From an uncultured Eubacteriales bacterium (GTDB taxonomy: Bacteria; Bacillota; Clostridia; Christensenellales; Christensenellaceae): a DNA stretch of 8,071 nucleotides. This document shows, in pieces, positions 1 to 5,552 of this stretch. The notes under the pieces were generated by a model, which did no database searches, was not told the origin of the DNA, and worked only from the letters and a program-made list of their open reading frames with translations. Both the position numbers and the translations under genes were made by a program. How positions within the stretch are numbered: position 1 is the stretch's first letter; every line of letters starts with the position of its first letter. The DNA is taken from assembly GCA_900554725.1 (NCBI GenBank), contig USII01000041.1, positions 1 to 8,071 of the forward strand, read 5' to 3'.

Positions 1-305
1 CCCCCCTTTTGGCGCAAAACCTTATAGATCTCCGCCCGGCCGCCCTCTATGGAAACCGCAGCATATGCTCCATTCTCCACGCTGGCCAGCGGATCCAGCA
101 CCGCACAATCCCCTTCCATCATGCGCGGCTCCATATGCTTTCCCCTTATTCGCAGCATCAGCAGGCCGCCCGGCAACAACTCGCGTTCAAAGCCGTATTC
201 CAGGAGCCACTTCTCTATCTCACAGCCCTCCTGTTCGCTTCTCCTTTTATGGGCAACAGTTCTGCCTTTTCTCCGCCCCTCAGAAAATTTACTTTTCTGT
301 TGCAT
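1..305 (-). CDS. S24-like (LexA/CI C-terminal fold) protein with both catalytic residues replaced; partial, cut by left edge
   Basis: The frame starts at ATG 305 behind AAGGAAGAG and stays open to the window edge, giving 101 residues. Residues 1-24 are very basic with no recognisable helix-turn-helix. Residues 52-97 look like the core of an S24 peptidase domain: GKHMEP stands where the family has GDSMxP, followed by EGD (64-66) and AEIYKV (91-96). Against the S24 domain of the gene starting at 7484, residues 56-96 align with no gap and I count 16 of 41 identical. The nucleophile Ser is His57 and the general-base Lys is Tyr94, so self-cleavage or proteolysis is not expected (inference from family knowledge). 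It may be a decoy, partner or pseudo-enzyme of an S24 regulator, or a DNA-binding protein through its basic tail. An S26 signal peptidase relative is less likely because no membrane segment is visible. The C-terminus is missing from the window. Confidence 0.72.
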   Translation of the reverse strand, partial: MQQKSKFSEGRRKGRTVAHKRRSEQEGCEIEKWLLEYGFERELLPGGLLMLRIRGKHMEPRMMEGDCAVLDPLASVENGAYAAVSIEGGRAEIYKVLRQKG

Positions 306-337
306 AAGACTCTTCCTTTTTCTTCTAATAATAGAAA

Positions 338-366
338 ATAATACTATAGACGCCTGGCCGGGTAAA
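338..366 (-). promoter_or_regulatory. Predicted sigma-A-type promoter of the leftward S24-like gene
   Basis: On the minus strand TTTACC (366-361, 4 of 6 to TTGACA) is followed after 17 bp by TATTAT (343-338, 5 of 6 to TATAAT). Transcription would begin near 331, about 25 bases before the ATG at 305. A shifted TATAGT overlaps the same place, so the exact -10 is uncertain. Confidence 0.5.
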
Positions 367-393
367 ATTATCATTGTCCAATACAGCACCCTC

Positions 394-422
394 TTTTCAC
401 TTTTTTAAGGGCGGAGTATAAT
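394..422 (+). promoter_or_regulatory. Predicted sigma-A-type promoter of nnr
   Basis: TTTTCA (394-399) and a perfect TATAAT (417-422) are separated by 17 bp. The start would fall near 429, leaving a very short leader that carries the ribosome site GGGAGG (433-438). It lies back to back with the leftward promoter at 338-366, so a regulator bound between them could affect both genes. Confidence 0.6.
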
Positions 423-446
423 GAATAAAAAAGGGAGGTGCACAGG

Positions 447-1943
447 ATGAAACCAGTCGTTTTGCCCAGCCAGGCGCGGGAAATTGACCGGGAAATGATA
501 GAAGAGGTGAAAATTCCAGGCCTTCTGCTCATGGAGCAGGCCGCATTTGCGGTATGCGGCGTGTTGGAGCAGATGGAGCTTTCCGGCCGGCGCATTCTCG
601 TGGTGGCCGGCGGCGGAAACAACGGAGGAGATGCTTTTGCTGCAGGGCGTATCCTGCTTCTGCGCGGGTTTGATGTGCAAGTAGGCTTTCTCTCTTCGGG
701 GAAACTTCCTGCCGATGCAGCCACAAATTTTGCCTTCTGGGAACATTCAGGCAGACTGACTTTGCTGGACAGCCAAACAGCCCTGGCCGACTTCTTTGGG
801 CAGCCGGCAGATGCCATTTTGGATGGTCTGTTCGGCATCGGGCTAAACCGCGAACCCGCCGGCCTATATGCCGATATCATCCGCGCAATCAATCAACACC
901 CTGCAAAGAAAGTGGCCATCGATATCCCTTCTGGGGTGTTTGGCGAAACAGGTGCCGCCCCGCTCGCCGTTTGGGCGGATGAAACTGTCACATTCCAATA
1001 CGCAAAACCCGGCCACCTGCTGTTTCCCGGGCGCGCGCTGACGGGCAGGCTGCATATTGCCAAAATCGGCGTAGATCATGCACAATCGCCGCTCCAATGG
1101 GTTGATGATTTTTCCCTGCCCCCTCGCCCTGCCAATACGCACAAAGGGAGCTATGGAAGGTTGGCCATTGTGGCCGGTTCAAGGGGAATGGCCGGAGCGG
1201 CACTGCTCTGCACACGGGCAGGCATCGCCGGGGGAGCCGGGCTCACCACGCTGCTTTCCTGCCCTTCGGTTTGCGAAGCAGCGCAGATAAGCATCCCAAC
1301 CGCGACAGTTCTACAGGACTCCCTCTCGCCGGATTTCCTTTCCGCTTCCCGGCCGGCCGCGGAGCTGCTGGCCGGATTTCAGGCTGTGGCCGTTGGGCCG
1401 GGGCTGGGCAAGCATTCTGAAACTTCCCGCCTGGTGCAGGAGATCGCCGCGCTTCCTCTTCCAAAAGTAATGGATGCAGATGCACTCACCCTGCTTTCCC
1501 AAGCTCTTCCAAAATTTGGTTCCAACACCATATTGACCCCGCATCCAAAGGAGTTCTCCCGCCTTTCCGGCCTGCCGGTAGAGCGCATTTTAGAATACCC
1601 CGTGGCATGCGCCCAGGAATTCTCACAAAAGCATGGGGTCGTTCTGCTGCTCAAAGGCGCAACGACAGTCGTCGCAGATCAGCAGCGCGCATACCTGATC
1701 ACCGCGGGAAGCCCCGGCATGGCCAAGGGCGGTTCAGGCGATGCCCTCACAGGCGTCATCGGCGCTTTGCTGGCCCAGGGGCTTTCCCCTGCAACGGCCG
1801 CATATGGCGGCGCATATCTTTGCGGAAAAGCCGGGGAACGCGCTGCAAAACACAGAGGCGAATACAGCATGACAGCTGAGGATACCATCGCGCACCTTTG
1901 GCCCTGCCAAGAAGAAATGGCAGAATCTTGCCGCTGCCGCTGA
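447..1943 (+). CDS. nnr: Bifunctional NAD(P)H-hydrate epimerase / ADP- or ATP-dependent NAD(P)H-hydrate dehydratase
   Basis: This cytoplasmic metabolite-repair enzyme interconverts the R and S forms of damaged, hydrated NAD(P)H (N-terminal YjeF epimerase) and dehydrates the S form back to NAD(P)H at the expense of a nucleotide (C-terminal ribokinase-like domain). The product is 498 residues, the usual length of the fused form. Epimerase motifs are GGGNNGGDAF (55-64), DGLFGIGL (126-133) and AIDIPSGV (157-164). Dehydratase motifs are KGSYGRLAIVAGS (233-245), AVGPGLG (315-321), DADAL (343-347), TPHPKEF (364-370), KGATTVV (403-409) and the signature GSPGMAKGGSGDALTG (421-436) with catalytic Asp432. 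I chose ATG 447, six bases after GGGAGG; the GTG at 438 overlaps that ribosome site and is rejected. It is transcribed alone between its own promoter and a terminator. In many Clostridia nnr sits beside acpS or alr; neither is seen here. Confidence 0.96.
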   Translation: MKPVVLPSQAREIDREMIEEVKIPGLLLMEQAAFAVCGVLEQMELSGRRILVVAGGGNNGGDAFAAGRILLLRGFDVQVGFLSSGKLPADAATNFAFWEHSGRLTLLDSQTALADFFGQPADAILDGLFGIGLNREPAGLYADIIRAINQHPAKKVAIDIPSGVFGETGAAPLAVWADETVTFQYAKPGHLLFPGRALTGRLHIAKIGVDHAQSPLQWVDDFSLPPRPANTHKGSYGRLAIVAGSRGMAGAALLCTRAGIAGGAGLTTLLSCPSVCEAAQISIPTATVLQDSLSPDFLSASRPAAELLAGFQAVAVGPGLGKHSETSRLVQEIAALPLPKVMDADALTLLSQALPKFGSNTILTPHPKEFSRLSGLPVERILEYPVACAQEFSQKHGVVLLLKGATTVVADQQRAYLITAGSPGMAKGGSGDALTGVIGALLAQGLSPATAAYGGAYLCGKAGERAAKHRGEYSMTAEDTIAHLWPCQEEMAESCRCR

Positions 1944-1980
1944 AGCACAGGGCTTTGCAAAACCCTATAAAAAACAGTTT

Positions 1981-2013
1981 AAAAGGTGCAGCTTAAAAGC
2001 TACACCTTTTTTT
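1981..2013 (+). terminator. Intrinsic terminator of nnr
   Basis: A long stem pairs 1981-1994 with 1997-2010. It has one C/A mismatch (1989/2002) and an A/T-rich apex that will open to a loop of about six bases, and the T-run is 2007-2013. It begins 38 bases after the nnr stop. The A-rich 5' side offers only a poor terminator in the other direction. Confidence 0.88.
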
Positions 2014-2058
2014 CGCGAAAGCGACTCTTGCGGTCCCTTCTTCTGTTTTCTTTCATCT

Positions 2059-2078
2059 ATTTACTCATATTTACTCAT
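2059..2078. repeat. Perfect tandem duplication of a 10-bp unit
   Basis: ATTTACTCAT occurs twice head to tail (2059-2068 and 2069-2078). The period is about one helical turn, which would suit two protein sites on one face of the DNA, but replication slippage explains it equally well. On the minus strand each copy reads ATGAGTAAAT. Confidence 0.8.
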
Positions 2079-2166
2079 TTTCCAGTAACTCTTCACCGCC
2101 AAATACCCGCATATGGCAGTAGGCCTGCCTTGCTCTGCCCAATCATTCGAAAGCGCCAGTACTCAT
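2071..2166 (-). pseudogene. Possible small ORF or remnant, interrupted by an in-frame TGA
   Basis: ATG 2166 follows GGGGAGG by five bases, one of the better ribosome sites in the window. The frame reads seven residues (MSTGAFE), meets TGA (2145-2143), and then continues for 23 codons to TAA (2073-2071), ending GGEELLENE. I recognise no family. It could be a seven-residue leader peptide, a small gene with a recent nonsense change, or chance. No promoter is clear upstream, and the GNAT terminator isolates it from the genes to the right. TGA is a normal stop in this window (nnr uses it), so reading it as Trp is unlikely. Confidence 0.22.
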
Positions 2167-2231
2167 AGACGCCTCCCCTTCGCCCGCTCCTTTCAATCTT
2201 CCAACAATGCGGCCCTCTCACCAAGGCCAAC

Positions 2232-2256
2232 AAAAAAGCCGCGAAGTTCGCGGCTT
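2232..2256 (-). terminator. Intrinsic terminator of the Dabb-GNAT operon
   Basis: On the minus strand a perfect GC-rich stem, AAAGCCGCGAA with TTCGCGGCTTT around a tiny loop, is followed by a six-T run (complement of 2232-2237). It starts a few bases after the GNAT stop codon at 2264-2262. Confidence 0.92.
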
Positions 2257-2261
2257 TCGCG

Positions 2262-2783
2262 CTATTCTAAAAAGGCAATTCCCCCAGCAGCGCTTTCCAG
2301 CGTCTCTTTTCCCAAAGGGCGCACCATACAGTTTTTCAGCGGCAGCCCTTCCGGCATAGGCCGAATTCCATATTTTTCGACACAGCAAAAGCCATATCGG
2401 CAATAGTAGTTGGGATTGCCAAGCAGGAACACAGCGCGGTATCCAGCCTCCTGCGCGCGCCGGCAGGCTTCCTGGATGAGAGCGCCTCCAATACCGCGGT
2501 TGCGGAATTCCTGTTTCACACAGAGCGGAGCGAGGAGCAGCATGCCTTTTGCCTCGCCTTCCGGGCCCAGAAAACGGAGCTTTGTCAGCATAATATGCCC
2601 GATCAGCATCTCCTTTTCCTGCGCAACCAGTGCAAATTCCGGCAGGTACCTGCTGCCGCTGCGCAAACTCTTTACGAAATTTTGTTCTTCCCCATCGGAC
2701 ACTTCCGCTGTGGCAAAGGCTTCCTTTACCAAGCGGTGGATTTCCGCAAAATCCGCCTCGGCTTCACATCGAATCGCCGCCAT
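2262..2783 (-). CDS. GNAT-family N-acetyltransferase (YhbS-like)
   Basis: The 173-residue product has the GNAT fold that transfers an acetyl group from acetyl-CoA to an amine. The acetyl-CoA pyrophosphate loop is plain at V89-KQEFRNRGIG-G100 (R/QxxGxG/A type). The following helix is at 101-114, and LGNPNYYCRYGF (121-132) is the block typical of the YhbS subgroup. The substrate cannot be told from sequence. ATG 2783 directly follows the TAA of the upstream Dabb gene (TAAATG), with AAGGTAG inside that gene as ribosome site, so translation is probably coupled. The length is usual for a single-domain GNAT and no residue looks broken. The two-gene operon ends at the terminator just downstream. Confidence 0.9.
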   Translation of the reverse strand: MAAIRCEAEADFAEIHRLVKEAFATAEVSDGEEQNFVKSLRSGSRYLPEFALVAQEKEMLIGHIMLTKLRFLGPEGEAKGMLLLAPLCVKQEFRNRGIGGALIQEACRRAQEAGYRAVFLLGNPNYYCRYGFCCVEKYGIRPMPEGLPLKNCMVRPLGKETLESAAGGIAFLE

Positions 2784-3068
2784 TTATTCTACCTTATAAT
2801 CCACGCTTACTGTTCCCGTTCTATGCGCGCGAATAAATGCGCGCACCTCCTCATGCTTTGGGTGCTTATCATATGCCTTTAGGCCCGCTTCATCGTCAAA
2901 AGTGGCGATGAGAACCAGATCGTATGATCTCTCGCTGCCCAAATAATCCAGGCCCACTTCCATGCTCCTGAGGCTGGGCACCTGCCCCATCAGCGCCCGG
3001 AGCATTTCCGCGGCAGTAGCCGCATCTTTTTTATCCGCAAATTTCTGACAAACAACATGCTTTACCAT
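2784..3068 (-). CDS. Dabb-domain (stress-responsive alpha/beta barrel) protein
   Basis: This small cytoplasmic protein is a dimeric ferredoxin-like barrel of the Dabb family (Pfam Stress_responsive A/B barrel). The pattern is seen in the opening MVKHVVCQKF, a helix with the conserved Leu-x-Pro turn (GQVPSLRSMEVGLDY), the strand YDLVLIATFDD, the helix EAGLKAYDKHPKHEEV and a final VDYKVE strand. Members are often stress-induced or act in polyketide ring closure; no specific reaction can be assigned here. I chose ATG 3068 (94 residues) because GAGGAG (3082-3077) lies eight bases before it. The ATG at 3074 is only two bases from that site, but would add just Met-Asn. It is the first gene of an operon with the GNAT gene, which starts on the base after its stop. 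Confidence 0.85.
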   Translation of the reverse strand: MVKHVVCQKFADKKDAATAAEMLRALMGQVPSLRSMEVGLDYLGSERSYDLVLIATFDDEAGLKAYDKHPKHEEVRAFIRAHRTGTVSVDYKVE

Positions 3069-3097
3069 ATTCATTTCTCCTCTTCGATATCACTGCC

Positions 3098-3106
3098 ATT
3101 ATAGCA
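3098..3106 (-). promoter_or_regulatory. Extended -10 promoter of the Dabb-GNAT operon
   Basis: The minus strand shows TGC followed by TATAAT (3106-3098), a perfect extended -10 element. The -35 region (TATGCT at 17 bp spacing) is poor, as is usual for extended -10 promoters. Transcription would begin near 3091, about 23 bases before the chosen start codon. Confidence 0.62.
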
Positions 3107-3136
3107 AACTATGGGCCCAAAGCATAGTGGCAAAAT

Positions 3137-3166
3137 AAAAAGGAGAGGGAATCCCCCTCCTTTTTT
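3137..3166 (-). terminator. Intrinsic terminator of the EF-G paralogue, near-symmetric
   Basis: Nine pairs (3137-3145 with 3157-3165), one A/C mismatch and three G-C pairs close an AAT loop (3150-3152). T-rich sequence follows on both strands, so it could stop transcription both ways. The base of the stem overlaps the TAA stop of the EF-G paralogue (3167-3165). It lies upstream of the Dabb promoter on the same strand and keeps that operon separate. Confidence 0.88.
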
Positions 3167-5249
3167 ATTCCTCTTCGGCCCAATCTTTTCGGGCTTGCTC
3201 AATCACCTTCGCAGCCATTTGAGCCGGAAGCTCTTCATAGCGCTCAAAGGCAATTTCAAAGCTGCCGCGCGCCTGCGTCATAGAGCGCAAATCTGTGGCA
3301 TAACGCGTCATCTCGCTCAAGGGAACTTCTGCAATGATTTTCTGGCCGCCGCCCTCCTGCGGCTCCATTCCCAAAATTCTGCCCCGGCGCCGGTTCATAT
3401 CGCCCATAATATCGCCCATATATTCATCGGGCACAATGATTTCCGCCCGGCCAATGGGCTCCAAAAGCACCGGGCTGGCCTGCGGGCAGGCAGCCTTATA
3501 GGCCAGGCGCGCCGCAGATTTGAATGCCACTTCTTTGGAATCTACCGGGTGATATTTGCCATCGAACAGCGTTGCCTTTACTCCCACCATGGGATACCCC
3601 GCCAAAACGCCATGTTCCATGCATTCCCGCAAACCCTTTTCGACTGCGGGAATAAACTCTTTTGGCACAACGCCGCCCACGATAGCGTTTACAAATTCAA
3701 AATCCATGGAGCCATCAGGAGTCGGCTCGAACCGGATGGAAACAACGCCAAACTGGCCCGCGCCTCCCGACTGTTTCTTATGGCGGCCCTCTGCCTCTGC
3801 AGCTTTTCGAATCGTTTCCCGGTAGGCAACTTTGGGCTCGCGCAGCTCTGCCTCTACGCCGAATTTGTTCTTCAGCTTATTGCATATCACCTCGATGTGC
3901 AGCTCGCCCATGCCGGATACCAGCATATCGCCCGTTTCCACATTTTTGCTCACTGTGAAAGTCGGATCCTCTTCTTCCATGCGGCGAAGCCCTGCAATCA
4001 CCTTATCTTCCTCTCCCTGCTTTTTTGCTGAAACCGCCAGAGAAATGCAGGGGGTTCCAAAAGCGACAGGCTCCAGCACCACTTTATCCAGTGCGCTGCA
4101 CAGCGTATCGCCCGTCTTTGTGGATTGCAGCTTTGCAAGCGCTCCAATATCCCCCGCCTCCAGGCTTACAACATTGGTCACTTTTTTGCCGAGCATTACG
4201 GAGATATTCCCGAACCGTTCGGATTTGCCCGCCGTGCTGTTATATAGCTGCGTATCCGCTTTGAGCACGCCCCGGTAAATTTTCACCAGGCTGATCTTTC
4301 CAACAAACGGGTCTGCAATCGTCTTAAGCACCTGCCCCACAAAACCGCCTTCGCTGCTGCGGGGGATTTCGACGCGCTCTCCCTTTTCGTTTTTGCCGTA
4401 AACGGGCGGCATTTCCGCTGCCGAGGGCAGGTATGCAGCAAGAGCATCGAGCAGCTCCTTTACACCCGCATTTTGCAGCGCAGATGCGGCAAATACCGGG
4501 ATAATCTCGCCCTTTAAAATTCCAGCGCGCAGCCCGGCTTCCAAGTCTTGCTTTGCAAGCTCTTCTCCGCCGAAGAACTTTTCCATCAGGGCTTCATCGC
4601 TGCCGGCAATGTTTTCAATCAGCGCTTCCCTGAGCTCCTCGGCCTCCAACTGGAAGTCTTCGGGCAGGCCGATGGGGCTGGCACTTTTTCGGCCGTATTC
4701 ATAGGCCTTATTTTCCAAAATATCGATATATCCCGCCACCGTTTCCCCTTTTAGGATGGGAATTTGCAGCGGCGTTATGGCCGGCCCGAACGCTTGCTTC
4801 AGCTCGGCCAGAACTTTTGCATAGTCGGCATGCTCTTTATCCATCTGGTTTACGAGCACTGCCATGGGCTTGCCCGCTTTTTTGCAGAATTCATAGGCTT
4901 TCTGCGCCCCTACGCCCACGCCCGAAAAGCCATTTACCAGAATCAGCGCGCTATCCGCAAGGTAGTAGGCCTGCGTCGTCTCTCCGACGAAATCAAAAAA
5001 GCCAGGAGCATCAATAAAATTCAGCTTTACGCCCTGCCATTCCAGAGGGGCCATTGCCGCCGTTAAGGAAATCTGCCGGCGGGCTTCTTCGGAATCGTAG
5101 TCTGTCGTGGTGTTTCCGTCTTCCACACGGCCGCGGCGCTCGATCACCCCTGCATCTGCCAGAAAGGCTTCGACAAGCGTCGTCTTGCCGTCGCCGCCGT
5201 GCCCAACAACGGCGATATTTTTGATATGTGCGGCATCGTAAACCTTCAT
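3165..5249 (-). CDS. Elongation factor G-like GTPase (EF-G2 type paralogue)
   Basis: This 694-residue translational GTPase is of EF-G length and domain order. The G domain has P-loop GHGGDGKT (16-23), G3 DAPGFFDF (80-87), G4 NQMD (134-137) and a G5-like ASAL (255-258). Domain II is around 303-400, domain III around 400-475 with SGMGELHIEV (445-454), domain IV carries GGAGQFG (495-501) and YHPVDSKEVAF (566-576), and domain V includes LEPIGRAEI (596-604). Unlike housekeeping EF-G, the catalytic His of DTPGH is Phe84, and switch I reads TTTDYDSEEARRQIS. Both agree with the EF-G2 paralogue group known from Thermus thermophilus and many Firmicutes. The cellular role is unsettled: a second translocase, a stress form or a ribosome-binding factor. 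Tetracycline-protection proteins are less likely. I chose ATG 5249, six bases after AGGAGG; a frame-open extension to 5384 lacks a ribosome site. Neither rpsL/rpsG nor tuf is adjacent. Confidence 0.92.
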   Translation of the reverse strand: MKVYDAAHIKNIAVVGHGGDGKTTLVEAFLADAGVIERRGRVEDGNTTTDYDSEEARRQISLTAAMAPLEWQGVKLNFIDAPGFFDFVGETTQAYYLADSALILVNGFSGVGVGAQKAYEFCKKAGKPMAVLVNQMDKEHADYAKVLAELKQAFGPAITPLQIPILKGETVAGYIDILENKAYEYGRKSASPIGLPEDFQLEAEELREALIENIAGSDEALMEKFFGGEELAKQDLEAGLRAGILKGEIIPVFAASALQNAGVKELLDALAAYLPSAAEMPPVYGKNEKGERVEIPRSSEGGFVGQVLKTIADPFVGKISLVKIYRGVLKADTQLYNSTAGKSERFGNISVMLGKKVTNVVSLEAGDIGALAKLQSTKTGDTLCSALDKVVLEPVAFGTPCISLAVSAKKQGEEDKVIAGLRRMEEEDPTFTVSKNVETGDMLVSGMGELHIEVICNKLKNKFGVEAELREPKVAYRETIRKAAEAEGRHKKQSGGAGQFGVVSIRFEPTPDGSMDFEFVNAIVGGVVPKEFIPAVEKGLRECMEHGVLAGYPMVGVKATLFDGKYHPVDSKEVAFKSAARLAYKAACPQASPVLLEPIGRAEIIVPDEYMGDIMGDMNRRRGRILGMEPQEGGGQKIIAEVPLSEMTRYATDLRSMTQARGSFEIAFERYEELPAQMAAKVIEQARKDWAEEE

Positions 5250-5477
5250 TTTATTCCTCCTGATTTTTTTGTATTGCGATCCCCGTTGTAAATAGAGAAT
5301 GCTGGATATGTAAAAAATATGGGAAACCTCGCCTTTCCATACCTGGAAAAGCGCATGCCCAACCTGTGCAAAATAAACTTTCAAAATGGATCTAGAAATT
5401 AATTAGCCATTTCATGGCAAAATTCCTGCTAAAAAGCAAGTATTTTTTGAAAAGTTCTGGAATCGGCTCCTGCTTTA

Positions 5478-5486
5478 TGAGATAAT
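5478..5486 (+). promoter_or_regulatory. Extended -10 promoter element of the fruK-thrB operon
   Basis: TGA followed by GATAAT (5481-5486, 5 of 6) forms an extended -10. The sequence 17 bp upstream (TGGAAT, 5458-5463) is a weak -35. The predicted start is near 5493, giving a leader of about 60 bases. Confidence 0.5.
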
Positions 5487-5500
5487 AAAAAATATTCATA

Positions 5501-5533
5501 GAGGGAAGGGCAATCGCCCCCCGTTTCTCCCTC
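5501..5533 (+). promoter_or_regulatory. Hairpin in the predicted fruK leader
   Basis: GAGGGA (5501-5506) can pair with TCCCTC (5528-5533), and inside it GGGC (5508-5511) pairs with GCCC (5516-5519) around AATC. It lies between the predicted transcription start and the ribosome site GGAGG (5544-5548). It has no T-run, so it is not a terminator. It could affect mRNA stability or be an operator half-site pair for a sugar-phosphate regulator; neither is shown. Confidence 0.35.
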
Positions 5534-5552
5534 AATATGGCACGGAGGCACT

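Larger units (their letters stand above)
2014..2231. other. Intergenic stretch without a confident gene
   Basis: This stretch lies between the nnr terminator and the terminator of the leftward GNAT gene. Plus-strand frames here look like noise, having no ribosome sites and low-complexity content. It holds a tandem 10-bp repeat (2059-2078), a small hairpin (2115-2129) and a short minus-strand frame with a good ribosome site (2071-2166), each described separately. I see no RNA gene and no clear promoter. Confidence 0.6.
5250..5552. other. Divergent intergenic region between the EF-G paralogue and the fruK-like gene
   Basis: This 303-bp stretch is A/T-rich and carries control signals for both directions. 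Rightward it has an extended -10 element and a leader hairpin, listed separately. Leftward it has only AGGAGG (5261-5256), with no promoter matching both boxes well; TTTACA and TATTTA occur but only 14 bp apart. Small inverted repeats are GCCAT/ATGGC (5406-5418) and TGCT/AGCA around AAAA (near 5428-5439), possible operators but too short to claim. No gene is seen inside it. Confidence 0.6.

Noticed and set aside
438..446. GTG start three codons upstream for nnr
   Set aside because: The GTG overlaps the only ribosome site (GGGAGG, 433-438); ATG 447 has ideal spacing.
2130..2165. tRNA-like T-loop (TTCGAA) in the intergenic stretch
   Set aside because: The flanking bases do not form a T-stem, and no acceptor or anticodon arm can be fitted at the right distances.
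2071..2166. Selenoprotein or TGA-as-Trp reading of the small frame
   Set aside because: TGA ends nnr normally, Trp is TGG throughout, and the hairpin after the TGA is too small to claim as a SECIS element; kept only as a weak alternative.
2218..2403. Second minus-strand frame running through the GNAT gene end and the terminator
   Set aside because: It reads through a strong terminator stem, overlaps a recognised domain in another frame and has no ribosome site.
3111..4031. Long plus-strand open frame of 306 codons
   Set aside because: It lies antisense to the clearly coding EF-G paralogue, has no ribosome site and resembles no family; it is a shadow of codon bias.
5250..5384. 45-residue N-terminal extension of the EF-G paralogue
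   Set aside because: No ribosome site precedes 5384, the extension does not resemble EF-G, and AGGAGG stands six bases before ATG 5249, which opens a standard EF-G N-terminus.
5425..5450. Small hairpin followed by a T-run (TGCT AAAA AGCA ... TTTTTT) as a terminator
   Set aside because: The stem is only four pairs, A/T-rich, and no plus-strand gene ends upstream of it.
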